A stretch of 64,000 bases of DNA from positions 1 to 64,000 of the forward strand of contig NZ_JAEUMN010000069.1 in the NCBI RefSeq assembly GCF_016793225.1. The letters run 5' to 3'. Shown one piece after another: positions 54,053 through 64,000 of this stretch. Position 1 is the stretch's first letter; each line of letters begins with the position of its first letter. A program made the translations under genes and the position numbers. The notes under the pieces were generated by a model, which worked only from the letters and a program-made list of their open reading frames with translations, was not told the DNA's origin and searched no databases. Source of the stretch: Phenylobacterium sp. GTDB taxonomy: Bacteria > Pseudomonadota > Alphaproteobacteria > Caulobacterales > Caulobacteraceae.

Positions 54053-55222
54053 ATGCTGCTTGAGGGTCTGAAGGTCGTGGAGATGTCGACCTGGGTGGCG
54101 GGCCCGTCCTGCGCCGCGGTCCTGGCGGACTGGGGCGCCGAGGTGATCAAGGTGGAGAGCCCGATCGGCGACGTCACCCGCGCCTTCTTCGCGAATCCCG
54201 AGAACGGCCAGAGCCCGATCTTCGCCAACGAGAACCGCGGCAAGAAGGGCGTCGTCCTCGACACCACCCAGCCGCAGGGCCGCGCGGCGCTGAAGGCGCT
54301 GCTTCGGGACGCCGACATCTTCGTGACCAACACCCGGCCGGGCTCGCTGAAGAAGATCGGGCTCGACTACGACAGCCTGAAGGGCGACTTCCCCAGGCTC
54401 ATCTACGCCGCCGTCACCGGCTTCGGCCTCACGGGCCCGTACGCGGACGAGGGCGGGTTCGACATCACGGCCTTCTGGGCGCGCAGCGGCGTGGCCCACG
54501 CCACCATCCCGACCGACCAGGAGCCGTTCCCCTCGCGGCCGGGGTTCGGCGACCACATGACGGCGATCACGACCGTGGCCGGCATCCTGGCCGCCCTGCA
54601 CGAGCGCCACGGCACGGGACGCGGCCGGCTGGTCGAGACCAGCCTCCTGCGCGCCGGCAGCTACGCCATCAGCTGGGACCTCGCCCTCCAGCTCTACTAC
54701 GGCGAGGTGCAGACCGCGGGGCCGCGCAACGACCGCCCCGTGGCGATCTCCGGGTTCTTCCGCACCAAGGACGACCGGCACCTGGTGATCGTGCCCAAGA
54801 ACGTGAACTGCTTCACCAATGTGATGATCGCCATCGACCGCCCCGAGGTGGTGGCCGACCCCCGCTTCGAACTGCCGATGCTGGACCTCGACATCGTGCG
54901 CGAGGCCCGCGCCATCTGCGACGAGGGGTTCGCCCGCTTCACGCTCGAGGAGATGGGCGAGCGGCTGAACAGCCTGGACGTCGCGTGGGGCCCCCTGGGG
55001 ACGCTCGCCGAGCACGCGGCCTCGGAGCGGGCGGAGCTCGCAGGGTGCTTCGTGGAGCTGGAGGATGGCCTTGGCGGCGTCTTCCGCGCTCCCGCCACTC
55101 CCGTGCGGTTCCCCGAAGGCGCGCCGCCCGTGCGTCGCCCGGCGCCCGGCCTCGGCCAGCACACGCGGGAGGTGCTGGAGGCGGCCGGCCTGACGGCGGA
55201 AGAGATCGAGAAGGTGCTCTGA
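54053..55222 (+). CDS. CaiB/BaiF-family CoA transferase
   Basis: The product has 389 residues from ATG 54053 (GGGAG at 7 nt; a GTG three bases upstream is possible). Class III CoA-transferase features are present: VVEMSTWVAGPSCAAVLADW, FANENRGKKGVVLDTTQPQG, VTGFGLTGPYADEGGFDITA with the catalytic Asp, and GRGRLVETSLLRAG. It would move CoA between carboxylic acids. The divergent double TetR gene suggests substrate-responsive control. A stem-loop follows the stop. Confidence 0.9.
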   Translation: MLLEGLKVVEMSTWVAGPSCAAVLADWGAEVIKVESPIGDVTRAFFANPENGQSPIFANENRGKKGVVLDTTQPQGRAALKALLRDADIFVTNTRPGSLKKIGLDYDSLKGDFPRLIYAAVTGFGLTGPYADEGGFDITAFWARSGVAHATIPTDQEPFPSRPGFGDHMTAITTVAGILAALHERHGTGRGRLVETSLLRAGSYAISWDLALQLYYGEVQTAGPRNDRPVAISGFFRTKDDRHLVIVPKNVNCFTNVMIAIDRPEVVADPRFELPMLDLDIVREARAICDEGFARFTLEEMGERLNSLDVAWGPLGTLAEHAASERAELAGCFVELEDGLGGVFRAPATPVRFPEGAPPVRRPAPGLGQHTREVLEAAGLTAEEIEKVL

Positions 55223-55248
55223 GGCGCCGCCGCCCGGCCGACGAAGAA

Positions 55249-55277
55249 TGGGCCGCGCAGGCGAACCGCGCGGCCCA
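55249..55277. terminator. Bidirectional GC stem-loop between the CoA transferase and upp genes
   Basis: TGGGCCGCGC and GCGCGGCCCA are perfect 10-bp arms around a 9-nt loop in the 203-bp spacer. It lies 27 bp after the CoA transferase stop and 149 bp past the upp stop. No U run is seen on either strand. Confidence 0.5.
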
Positions 55278-55425
55278 AGGTCGAGGAAGGAGAACGCCCC
55301 GAGAGGGCTGACCCATCAGCGCCCGCCGGTCGGTCCGGCGCAATCGCGGGGCGTCCCGCGCCGCGGATCGCTCGAATATCGCCCAGCTTCGAGGCAGGAC
55401 CGCGCCAGGCTGCCCGCTTTCCCGG

Positions 55426-56067
55426 CTATCGGGTGCCGTACATGCGGTCGCCGGCGTCGCCCAGGCCCGGCAGGATGTAGCCGTGGTCGTTCAGCCGCTC
55501 GTCGATGGCGGCGGTCCAGACCTTCACGTCGGCGTGGTGGCCCCGGAACTTCGACAGGCCCTCGGGCGAGGCGAGGAGGCACGCCATCCGGATGTCCCGC
55601 GCGCCCGCTTCCAGCAGCCGGTCGACCGCCGCGATGGCCGTGTTGCCGGTGGCCAGCATCGGGTCGATCACGATCACCGTCCGCTCGGCGATGTCGGCGG
55701 GCGCCTTGAAGTAGTACTCCACGCAATGCAGCGTCGCGGGGTCGCGGTAGAGGCCGATGTGGGCGACACGCGCGGCCGGAACCAGCTCCAGCATGCCTTC
55801 CAGCATGCCGAGCCCCGAGCGGAGCACGGGGGCGAACACCAGCTTCTTGCCGGCGAGGCTCTTGGCGGTCATCCGCTGCAGCGGCGTCTCGATCTCCACG
55901 TCCTCGAGCGGCAGGTCGCGGGTGACCTCGTAGCAGACGAGCGCCGCGATCTCCTTGAGGAGCTGCCGGAAGCTCTTGGTGGACGTGTCCTTCATCCGCA
56001 TGAGCGTCAGCTTGTGCTGGACCAGCGGATGATCGACGACCGTGACGCCCTTGGTAAGCCTGGCCAT
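55426..56067 (-). CDS. upp: Uracil phosphoribosyltransferase
   Basis: The product has 213 residues, full length. It begins [20 protein letters not shown] and has the PRPP loop [20 protein letters not shown] and the uracil site near [16 protein letters not shown]. It converts uracil and PRPP to UMP. In yeast URC pathways the equivalent enzyme (Urc6) starts uracil breakdown. Here the gene is last in an operon with Urc1- and Urc4-type genes, 12 bp after the latter, which supports a catabolic rather than only salvage role (inference). Confidence 0.95.
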   Translation of the reverse strand: MARLTKGVTVVDHPLVQHKLTLMRMKDTSTKSFRQLLKEIAALVCYEVTRDLPLEDVEIETPLQRMTAKSLAGKKLVFAPVLRSGLGMLEGMLELVPAARVAHIGLYRDPATLHCVEYYFKAPADIAERTVIVIDPMLATGNTAIAAVDRLLEAGARDIRMACLLASPEGLSKFRGHHADVKVWTAAIDERLNDHGYILPGLGDAGDRMYGTR

Positions 56068-56079
56068 CTGCAGTCCCCC

Positions 56080-57246
56080 CTAGAAAACCGTGCCGTCCGA
56101 TACGACGGCGATCGGCGGTCCGCCGTCCGCGCGCAGCTGGCGGGCGATCCGCCGGCCCGCCGACCAGGTGCCGCCCTCCAGCACCCGCGCCAGCGGGAAC
56201 TCCTCGGGCCGCACGCCCAGGCGCCCGCGCACCATCGGCGCGATCCGGTCGAGGAGCGCCACCGTGAGAGAGCGCCAGCCCACCACCAGCGGGCTGTCCA
56301 CCGCGTGGGCCCGCGCCGCATCCCCGGCGTCCGCCAGCTGCAGCACGCCCGTGTCCACGAACAGCCCGCCGTTGCGGTACTCGGCGAGGCCGGTCAGGCC
56401 GTCGACGTCGGTCACCTCGACGCCCGCCCACTGCAGCGGCTCGATCAGCGAATAGCTCATCCACTGCGACAGCTTGTGCAGCGGCACGTAGCCGTCCACG
56501 GCGGGGTGCGTCCAGCAGTCGCCGAGCGGCGTCCCGTCGAGGCTGAGCCGTCCCGGCCAGATCGGGCCCAGGCGGTCCAGAAGCACCTCCAGGATGACCG
56601 GCGCCGGCAACCGCCCGCCTTCCGCGCGGCCGGCCATCTCGTCGAACAGCACGGCGGGGCGGCCCACCGCCTCGCCCAGCCGCCGCAACAGCGACGCCCG
56701 GCCCTCCAGACCCACCATCGGGTTGTCCGCACGCACCTGGAACGCCCGCGCCACGGCCTCCGCGTCTACCCGATCCAGGGCGTCCGCCCGCATCGGATCG
56801 GCCGGGTCCGACGACAGGGCGCCGGACTCGAACATCCGCAGCGACGCGATGCCCAGGCCCTCGGAACGCCCGATCTCCACCCCCGTGGCGGCGTCGCGGT
56901 ATCGCCACGCCGCGCCCGCGCCCGCATCCAGCAGCACGGACGGGATCACCAGGTCGAAGGCGACGCGGCCCAGCTCGGTGGGATCGGACGGCTTCGCCGC
57001 CTCGGCCCACAGGTCGCGGCCCCCGGCGACGAACATCCGCCACCGCGCGTGGAACGGCACGGCCAGGTCCGGGTAGTTCGCCCTCACCGTCTCCGCCGTG
57101 AGGTCGGCCGCCGCCTCCAGCCGCGTCAGGTCCACGCGCCACTCGGCCAGCGCGCCCGCCTGGGCCAGGGCCAGCATCTCGTGCGACCGCTCGCGCACGG
57201 CGTGGGCGGACAGCAGGCGACGCGCTTGCTGAAGAAGGTCGGACAA
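56080..57246 (-). CDS. URC4/Urg3-type protein (DUF1688)
   Basis: The product has 388 residues from a TTG start directly beside the stop of the Urc1-type gene. The sequence matches DUF1688 across its length: LLSAHAVRERSHEMLALAQ, VPFHARWRMFVAGGRDLW, RADNPMVGLEGRASLLRRLG and KLSQWMSYSLIEPLQWAGVE. In Lachancea kluyveri Urc4 is required for uracil degradation at the step involving a ribosylurea intermediate; its chemistry is not fully established. No signal peptide; cytoplasmic. It lies between urc1 and upp in one operon. Confidence 0.9.
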   Translation of the reverse strand: MSDLLQQARRLLSAHAVRERSHEMLALAQAGALAEWRVDLTRLEAAADLTAETVRANYPDLAVPFHARWRMFVAGGRDLWAEAAKPSDPTELGRVAFDLVIPSVLLDAGAGAAWRYRDAATGVEIGRSEGLGIASLRMFESGALSSDPADPMRADALDRVDAEAVARAFQVRADNPMVGLEGRASLLRRLGEAVGRPAVLFDEMAGRAEGGRLPAPVILEVLLDRLGPIWPGRLSLDGTPLGDCWTHPAVDGYVPLHKLSQWMSYSLIEPLQWAGVEVTDVDGLTGLAEYRNGGLFVDTGVLQLADAGDAARAHAVDSPLVVGWRSLTVALLDRIAPMVRGRLGVRPEEFPLARVLEGGTWSAGRRIARQLRADGGPPIAVVSDGTVF

Positions 57247-58503
57247 CTAGAAGGCCTTCAGGTCACGACCCACGACCTTCTTCAGGTCGTCCTCGCTGGG
57301 CGCGCCCTCGGGCGTGAAGTAGCCGGCCGCCTTCTTGGCCTCCATTTCCACGCTCGCGTCCGGCGGCACCAGCTCGTCCGGGATCGGCACGCGCTCGCCG
57401 ATCTCGATCCCGCCGCCGACGAGCGCGTCGTACTTCATGTTGGACATCGAGACGAAGCGGTCGATCCGGCGGATGCCCAGCCAGTGGATCACGTCGGGCA
57501 TCAGCTGCTGGAAGCGCGCGTCCTGAACCCCCGCCACGCATTCCGTGCGCTCGAAGTAGGTGGCCGCCTGGTCCCCGCCGGGCTGGCGCTTGCGCGCGTT
57601 GTAGACGAGGAACTTCGTCACCTCGCCCAGGGCCCGGCCTTCCTTGCGGTTGTAGACGATCAGGCCCGTGCCGCCCTGCTGCGCCTGGCGCGTCGCCTCC
57701 TCGATCCCGTGGGTGAGATAGGGCCGGCAGGTGCAGATGTCGGATCCGAAGACGTCCGAGCCGTTGCATTCGTCGTGCACGCGGCAGGTCAGCGGAACCC
57801 TGCGGTCGCCCAGCTTCGTGGCGTCGCCGAAGATGTAGAGGGTGATCCCGCCGATCGGCGGCAGGAACACCTGCATGTCGGGCCGCGTGACCAGTTCGGG
57901 GTACATGCCGCCGGTCTGCTCGAAGAGCGTACGGCGCAGGGTCTGCTCATCCACGCCGAAGCGCTGGGCCACCCCCGGCAGATGCCAGACGGGGTCGATG
58001 GCCGCCTTCGTCACCGCCACGTCGCCCGTATCGTGCAGGACCTTGCCGTCGGGCTTCAGGCGCCCGGCGCGGACGGCCGCATGGATCTCGGGCAGGTCGA
58101 TGCGCGCCTTGGTCACCGCGATCGTCGGCCGGATGTCGACCCCCTCGGCGATCTCGGCGGCGAAGTCCTCGGCGATGCGCGCGCCCCAGGGATCGAGCGA
58201 GACGATCCGGCCCGGCTCGCTCCACTGCGGATGCGGGCCGACCGGCACGACGGGATGGGTGTTGACGAGCTCGGGGCGGACCATCGGGTCCATGGCCCCC
58301 GAGGCGACCGCCAGGGCGCGATAGACCGAGTAGGCGCCGCCGTGCGCCCCGATGGCGTTGCGGTCCGATCCTGCGTTCGCGGTGGCCACCACGGGCCCGC
58401 GCTCACGGGCGGTCGCGGCGTCCCAGCGGATGGGGAAGCGGCTCGCCGCCCCCGCACCGGGATGCGAGGTGAGCCGGATATGGGATGTCCTGTTGCCGGA
58501 CAT
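57247..58503 (-). CDS. URC1-type GTP-cyclohydrolase-II-like protein
   Basis: The product has 418 residues from ATG 58503. The C-terminal half is RibA-like with three zinc-ligand cysteines (C246, C257, C259 in RVHDECNGSDVFGSDICTC) and NRKEGRALGEVTKF. The N-terminal ~200 residues (ANAGSDRNAIGAHGGAYSVY and others) are specific to the Urc1 branch and absent from riboflavin-pathway RibA. In yeast Urc1 opens the pyrimidine ring of the uridine derivative. First gene of the urc operon; its stop touches the Urc4-type start. The leader has a strong hairpin. Confidence 0.9.
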   Translation of the reverse strand: MSGNRTSHIRLTSHPGAGAASRFPIRWDAATARERGPVVATANAGSDRNAIGAHGGAYSVYRALAVASGAMDPMVRPELVNTHPVVPVGPHPQWSEPGRIVSLDPWGARIAEDFAAEIAEGVDIRPTIAVTKARIDLPEIHAAVRAGRLKPDGKVLHDTGDVAVTKAAIDPVWHLPGVAQRFGVDEQTLRRTLFEQTGGMYPELVTRPDMQVFLPPIGGITLYIFGDATKLGDRRVPLTCRVHDECNGSDVFGSDICTCRPYLTHGIEEATRQAQQGGTGLIVYNRKEGRALGEVTKFLVYNARKRQPGGDQAATYFERTECVAGVQDARFQQLMPDVIHWLGIRRIDRFVSMSNMKYDALVGGGIEIGERVPIPDELVPPDASVEMEAKKAAGYFTPEGAPSEDDLKKVVGRDLKAF

Positions 58504-58527
58504 GGATAGGCAAGCCTCCAGAGTCGA

Positions 58528-58563
58528 AAAGGCCCCGCGCGGTCTCGCCGGCGCAGGGCCTTT
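58528..58563 (-). promoter_or_regulatory. Terminator-like hairpin (possible attenuator) in the urc leader
   Basis: On the minus strand AAAGGCCC and GGGCCTTT are perfect 8-bp outer arms, with further GC pairing (GCGCCGG with CCGCGC, imperfect) inside. A fourth U follows, then CG. The stem ends 25 bp before the Urc1-type start. A small dyad AGGCTTGCCT (58508-58517) overlaps the GGAGGC ribosome binding site. Together they could control transcription or translation of the operon. The rest of spacer 58564-58740 shows no convincing promoter. Confidence 0.5.
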
Positions 58564-58740
58564 GAGAGCGAACACTGATCCTAGGCTGCGGAATTGGCAA
58601 GATTTCCTGAACCGGGCCGCCCTTCCCCACCCCCGCACGCGCACGCCGCGGCCACCCCGGGACTGGACGGGGCAAAGCCGCCCGCAGGGTGACGCCCAAA
58701 AAATAGGCGCCGTACGTTTCGACCCGGCCCGCGGGCGCCC

Positions 58741-59604
58741 ATGGCTGGACAGGCGGCGGCGCCACCCCAGGCTGTCACGATGATCCAAGGGCCCGCCTCT
58801 CTGCCGGACCTTCCCGTCCTCCAGCGCGCGAGGGGCGAGGGCCGCGTCACGGTCGCGAGCGACGGCCGGCGCACCCGGCTCCAGCGGCTCTACCAGGAGG
58901 GCTGCGCCAACATCCGCCTCCCGGCCTCGGACGGGGCCGAGGCGGTGCTGATCAACACCGCCGGGGGCCTTACGGGGGGCGACCGGCTGAGCTGGTCCGC
59001 GGAGGTCGCGGAGGGCGCGGCCCTCACCTTGACGTCCCAGGCCTGCGAGAAGGTCTATCGGGCCCGCGACGGCGTGGCCGAGGTCGCCGTCAGGCTCGAG
59101 GTCCGCGAGCAGGGCCGGCTCGACTGGCTGCCGCAGGAGACGATCCTGTTCGACGGCGGAGCGATATCGCGCCGGCTCGAGGCCGATCTGGCGCCCGGCG
59201 CGCGCCTGCTGGCGACGGAAGCCGTGGTGCTGGGCCGCTCGGCCATGGGCGAGACGGTCCGCCGTGGCCTGCTGCGGGACCGCTGGCGAATCCGGCAGGA
59301 GGGCCGGCTGATCTTCGCCGACGACCTGCGGCTGGAGGGCGCGGTGGCGGACCTCGCGGGCCGCGCGCCGCTTCTGGACGGTGCGCGGGCCTTCGCCTCG
59401 ATCCTTGTGGTCGACGGAGAGGCCGGGCGGCTTCTCGCGCCGCTCCGCGCGCTGCTGGGCCCGGGCGGCGGCGCGAGCGCCTTCGACGGCAAGCTCTTCG
59501 CCCGCGTGGCGGCCCCCGACGGCCTCGCCCTTCGCCGCGTGCTGCTGCCCGCGCTGGAACTGCTGCGGGACGGCCGCCCCCTGCCCCGCGTGTGGAGGAC
59601 CTGA
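58741..59604 (+). CDS. ureD: Urease accessory protein UreD
   Basis: The product has 287 residues from ATG 58741 (ATG 58780 is an alternative). Family signatures: [55 protein letters not shown] and [18 protein letters not shown]. UreD binds the UreABC apoprotein and, with UreF and UreG, helps insert nickel. It heads the urease operon. ureA starts one base after its stop. It is divergent from the urc operon with 237 bp between. Confidence 0.93.
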   Translation: MAGQAAAPPQAVTMIQGPASLPDLPVLQRARGEGRVTVASDGRRTRLQRLYQEGCANIRLPASDGAEAVLINTAGGLTGGDRLSWSAEVAEGAALTLTSQACEKVYRARDGVAEVAVRLEVREQGRLDWLPQETILFDGGAISRRLEADLAPGARLLATEAVVLGRSAMGETVRRGLLRDRWRIRQEGRLIFADDLRLEGAVADLAGRAPLLDGARAFASILVVDGEAGRLLAPLRALLGPGGGASAFDGKLFARVAAPDGLALRRVLLPALELLRDGRPLPRVWRT

Positions 59605-59605
59605 C

Positions 59606-59908
59606 GTGAACCTGACCCCGCGCGAGAAGGACAAGCTGCTGGTGGCCATGGCCGCCGAGGTCGCCCGCAAGCGCCTGGCGCGCGGCGTGAAGCTGAACCA
59701 TCCCGAGGCCGTGGCGCTCATCACCGACTTCGTGGTGGAGGGCGCCCGCGACGGCCGGCCCGTGGCCGACCTCATGGAGGCCGGGGCGCACGTCATCACC
59801 CGCGCCCAGTGCATGGCCGGGGTTCCCGAGATGATCCACGACGTCCAGGTCGAGGCCACGTTCCCCGACGGCACGAAGCTCGTGACCGTCCACCACCCGA
59901 TCCGCTGA
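59606..59908 (+). CDS. ureA: Urease gamma subunit
   Basis: The product has 100 residues from GTG 59606, exactly the usual length. [60 protein letters not shown] and [18 protein letters not shown] are conserved in UreA. It packs on UreB and UreC in the (ABC)3 enzyme. It starts 1 bp after the ureD stop. A small membrane-protein gene follows, rather than ureB directly. Confidence 0.96.
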   Translation: MNLTPREKDKLLVAMAAEVARKRLARGVKLNHPEAVALITDFVVEGARDGRPVADLMEAGAHVITRAQCMAGVPEMIHDVQVEATFPDGTKLVTVHHPIR

Positions 59909-59919
59909 AGGAGACCCCG

Positions 59920-60120
59920 ATGCGCTGGAAACTCGTCCTGCTCGCAGCCCTGGCCGGCACGCCGGCCCTGGCCCACGATGGTCATCACGAGACGCTCGCC
60001 GCGGCCGAGCAGGCGCGGCACCTGCTGACCCAGCCGGACCACGTCCTGGCGCTGGCGGCGCTGGTCGTCCTGGCGGCGACCGGCGGCTGGGCGTGGCGTC
60101 GCGCCACGGTCCGCAAGTGA
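59920..60120 (+). CDS. Small His-rich exported membrane protein inside the urease operon
   Basis: The product has 66 residues; AAGGAG precedes ATG 59920. A signal peptide ([18 protein letters not shown]) would leave an N-terminus [13 protein letters not shown]. One transmembrane helix follows ([18 protein letters not shown]) and the chain ends RRATVRK in the cytoplasm. The His-rich start recalls HupE/UreJ nickel-protein N-termini, but only one of their helices is present. It lies 11 bp after ureA and its stop overlaps the GTG of ureB, so it is translated with the urease subunits. A nickel-related or scaffold role is inference. Confidence 0.7.
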   Translation: MRWKLVLLAALAGTPALAHDGHHETLAAAEQARHLLTQPDHVLALAALVVLAATGGWAWRRATVRK

Positions 60121-60421
60121 TCCCGGGCGAGGTCATCGCGGCGCAGGGCGACATCGAGCTGAACGCCGGCGCTCCTGTCGTGACGTTGCGCGTGGCCAAT
60201 ACCGGCGACCGGCCGATCCAGGTGGGCAGCCACTACCATTTCAGCGAAACCAACCCGGCCCTGCGCTTCGACCGTGCGGCCGCGCGGGGCCTCCGCCTGG
60301 ACATCGCCGCCGGCACGGCCGTGCGGTTCGAACCCGGCCAGGAGCGCGAGGTCGCGCTGGTCCCGCTCGCGGGCGCCCGCACGGTCTACGGCTTCCGCCA
60401 GGACGTGATGGGCCCGCTCTG

Positions 60422-60422
<1 letters not shown>
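60117..60422 (+). CDS. ureB: Urease beta subunit
   Basis: The product has 101 residues from GTG 60117, which overlaps the preceding stop (GTGA). It has [37 protein letters not shown] (the most conserved UreB segment) and [19 protein letters not shown]. It stabilises the UreC active-site region. Its stop overlaps the ureC start (TGATG). Confidence 0.96.
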
Positions 60423-62130
<1,708 letters not shown>

Positions 62131-62131
<1 letters not shown>

Positions 62132-62598
62132 TGACGACCATGACCCCCATCACCCGCATCGCCCCCGCCGGCGGCTGGGCCGGCTTCGCCGCCGACATGG
62201 TGGTGCTGGACTACGACGGCCGCCACCGCCGCCGCGTGGTCCTGACCGGCGTGTCCGGAACCCGCTACCTCCTGGACCTCGCCGAGGCCGCCCATCTGCG
62301 CGACGGCGACGGCCTGCTGCTCGCGGAGGGCGGCGTGGTGCAGGTGATCGCCAAGGCCGAACCGCTCCTCGAGGTCCGCGCCGGCACGCCGGAGGGGCTC
62401 CTGCGCCTCGCCTGGCACATCGGCAACCGTCACCTCGCGGCGCAGGTGTTCGAGGACCGCATCCTCATCCGGCGCGACCACGTGATCGCACACATGCTCG
62501 AGCACCAGGGCGCGCGGATCCGCGAGATCGAGGCGCCGTTCGATCCCGAGGGCGGCGCCTACCACGGCCATCAGCACAGCCACGACCATGCCCACTGA
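62131..62598 (+). CDS. ureE: Urease accessory nickel-binding protein UreE
   Basis: The product has 155 residues. UreE delivers nickel to the UreG complex. The conserved core is LRLAWHIGNRHLAAQVFEDR, containing the metal-binding His, and RRDHVIAHMLEHQGARI. The C-terminus is His-rich ([12 protein letters not shown]), which adds nickel sites. ATG overlaps the ureC stop. The ureF start lies inside the end of this gene (11-bp overlap). Confidence 0.94.
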
Positions 62599-63244
62599 AG
62601 CCCGCCTGCTGCGGCTGCTGACCTGGCTGTCGCCGGCCTTTCCGACCGGCGCCTTCGGCTTCTCGCACGGTCTCGAGACCGCCATCCGGGACGGCGCCGT
62701 CGACGACACGCGCTCGCTCACCGCCTGGCTCGCCGGCCTGATCGAGCACGGCTCGGCGTGGAGCGACGCGGTGCTGGTCAAGGCGGCCTGGACGGCGAGC
62801 ACGGCCGAGGACCATGCGGCGCTGGACGACGTGGCCGAGCTGGCCGAGGCGCTCTGTCCGTCGCTCGAACGCCGGCGCGAGACGATGGCGCAGGGCGAGG
62901 CGTTCCTGACCGCCGTCGCGGCGTGGAGCCCGCCGCCCATCGTGCGGGCCCCCTACCCCGTCGCCCTGGGCGCGGCCGCCGGCGCGGCGGGCCTGCCGCT
63001 CGAGCCGGCGCTGGCCGCCTGGCTGCACGCCTTCGCCTCGAACCTGGTCAGCGTCGCCGTGCGCGCCGTGCCGCTGGGCCAGTCCGACGCCCTGCAGGTG
63101 ATCGCCGCGCTGGAGCCGGTGATCGTGCGCACCGCCAACCGCGCCGCCGCCTCGACCCTGGACGACCTCGGTTCGGCGTCGGTCGTCTCGGACATCGCCT
63201 CGATGCGGCACGAAACCCTGGACGGGAGGCTCTTCGGCTCATGA
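62588..63244 (+). CDS. ureF: Urease accessory protein UreF
   Basis: The product has 218 residues. UreF is the helical GTPase-regulating partner of UreD and UreG. Signatures are [40 protein letters not shown] and the C-terminal [20 protein letters not shown]. The start is inside ureE, and the stop overlaps ureG by four bases. Confidence 0.94.
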   Translation: MPTEARLLRLLTWLSPAFPTGAFGFSHGLETAIRDGAVDDTRSLTAWLAGLIEHGSAWSDAVLVKAAWTASTAEDHAALDDVAELAEALCPSLERRRETMAQGEAFLTAVAAWSPPPIVRAPYPVALGAAAGAAGLPLEPALAAWLHAFASNLVSVAVRAVPLGQSDALQVIAALEPVIVRTANRAAASTLDDLGSASVVSDIASMRHETLDGRLFGS

Positions 63245-63876
63245 ACGGACACGGCCTCAATGGTCCCCTGCGCGTCGGCATCGGCGGCCCCGTCGGATCG
63301 GGCAAGACCACCCTCACCGAGAAGCTCTGCAAGGCGATGCGCGACCGCTGGTCCATCGCGGTCGTCACCAACGACATCTACACCCAGGAAGACGCCCTGA
63401 TCCTGAACCGGCTGCAGGCGCTGCCCGAGGACCGGATCCTGGGCGTGGAGACCGGCGGCTGCCCGCACACCGCGATCCGCGAGGACGCCTCGCTCAACCT
63501 GGCCGCCATCGCCGAGATGAACCGCCGCCACCCCGGCCTGGACGTGATCTTCATCGAGAGCGGCGGCGACAACCTCGCGGCCACCTTCAGCCCGGATCTC
63601 GCGGACCTCACGCTCTACGTCGTCAGCGTCTGCCAGGGCGAGAAGATTCCCCGCAAGGGCGGCCCGGCGATCACGCGCTCGGACCTGCTGATCATCAACA
63701 AGACCGACCTCGCCCCGCACGTGGGCGCCGACCTCGCCGTCATGGACCGCGACGCCCGCGCCGCACGTGGCGAGCGCCCCTACGTCTTCACCGACCTGAC
63801 GCGGCTGAAGGGGCTGGACGACGTGATCGGCTACCTGGTCGAGGCCGGTGGCCTGCCGGAGAAGCTCGCGGCTTAG
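63241..63876 (+). CDS. ureG: Urease accessory GTPase UreG
   Basis: The product has 211 residues from ATG 63241. It is a SIMIBI-class GTPase. P-loop: [18 protein letters not shown]. The metal motif CPH ([15 protein letters not shown]), the switch region [20 protein letters not shown] and the guanine motif NKTD ([15 protein letters not shown]) are intact. With UreD and UreF it energises nickel insertion. It is the last urease gene in the window; its stop overlaps that of a convergent partial toxin gene. No nickel transporter is seen before the edge. Confidence 0.97.
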   Translation: MNGHGLNGPLRVGIGGPVGSGKTTLTEKLCKAMRDRWSIAVVTNDIYTQEDALILNRLQALPEDRILGVETGGCPHTAIREDASLNLAAIAEMNRRHPGLDVIFIESGGDNLAATFSPDLADLTLYVVSVCQGEKIPRKGGPAITRSDLLIINKTDLAPHVGADLAVMDRDARAARGERPYVFTDLTRLKGLDDVIGYLVEAGGLPEKLAA

Positions 63877-63998
63877 CGGGGACGACGTGCGCCGTGGCGG
63901 ATCGCGACGACCTCCACAAGCTCCGGCGTGACACGGTACCTGAAAAGATTGGGCCACACGGTGGTCAACTCCCGAAGCCCCTCGGCGATCGGGCGCCC
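63873..63998 (-). CDS. RelE/ParE-family toxin, C-terminal fragment
   Basis: The last 41 residues of a leftward frame enter from the right edge and end at TAA 63873-63875. [20 protein letters not shown], then [18 protein letters not shown], is the typical C-terminus of RelE/ParE-type toxins (strand-strand-Arg, ending in an HGxR segment). The antitoxin gene, if present, would lie beyond the window. Such modules interfere with translation or with gyrase. Partial, so the assignment to toxin subtype is uncertain. Confidence 0.6.
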   Translation of the reverse strand, partial: GRPIAEGLRELTTVWPNLFRYRVTPELVEVVAIRHGARRPR

Positions 63999-64000
63999 AC

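Noticed and set aside
58564..58740. Sigma-54 promoter between the urc and urease operons
   Set aside because: A TTGGCA at about 58593 looked like a -24 element, but the GC at the -12 position is missing.
58504..60042. Upstream extension of the Urc1-type frame to about 931 codons
   Set aside because: The extension is antisense to ureD/ureA and Arg-rich; the Urc1 family N-terminus and a ribosome binding site support the start at 58503.

Overview
The window comes from a very G+C-rich bacterial chromosome with short spacers and frequent 1-4 nt gene overlaps. The gene content points to an alphaproteobacterium, most likely Caulobacterales and close to Phenylobacterium or Caulobacter. Pointers are a DUF1476 ATP-synthase zeta/inhibitor protein, an HWE histidine kinase, three PEPxxWA-CTERM proteins, a split purS/purQ/purL system and a spinster-type MFS transporter. 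This placement is inference from gene content. I see no rRNA, tRNA, CRISPR array, insertion sequence or prophage.

Layout. 0-8 kb: small unknown genes, a MarR regulator, a fused ArsR-ArsC protein behind an inverted-repeat array, two tandem VOC proteins, an HWE sensor kinase, a NamZ-like/DOMON pair and an orphan Pycsar-effector-like membrane protein. 8-18 kb: acyl-CoA dehydrogenase, GH3 glycosidase, hydrolase, APC permease, a BlaI/M56-peptidase pair, amidohydrolase and a LOG-family protein. 18-30 kb: a double cold-shock protein, PI-PLC, two tandem paralogous PEPxxWA-CTERM proteins and a PEPxxWA-CTERM trypsin-like protease, interleaved with purB, purC, purS and purQ. 30-49 kb: an accessory metabolism block (PhyH dioxygenase, APH-like kinase, SDR, M20 amidase, acid phosphatase, purL coupled to a D-threonine-aldolase-like gene, ABC exporter, Baeyer-Villiger monooxygenase, MDR oxidoreductase, S9 peptidase). 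50-55 kb: three regulators, two of them internally duplicated, and a CoA transferase.

The most coherent system lies at 55.4-63.9 kb. A leftward operon encodes a Urc1-type GTP-cyclohydrolase-II-like protein, Urc4 (DUF1688) and uracil phosphoribosyltransferase, the core of the URC route of uracil catabolism known from yeasts, which releases urea. Back to back with it, across 237 bp, runs a complete urease operon ureD-ureA-(small His-rich membrane protein)-ureB-ureC-ureE-ureF-ureG. Together they would turn uracil into urea and then ammonia. A strong hairpin with a short U run in the urc leader, and an unexplained membrane peptide between the urease subunit genes, make this the part most worth testing. 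The window ends inside a RelE/ParE-like toxin gene.

Other points of interest are the ArsR-ArsC fusion with an Asn where the phosphatase family has its catalytic Asp, the orphan Pycsar-like effector, and single-chain duplicated TetR, winged-helix and cold-shock proteins.
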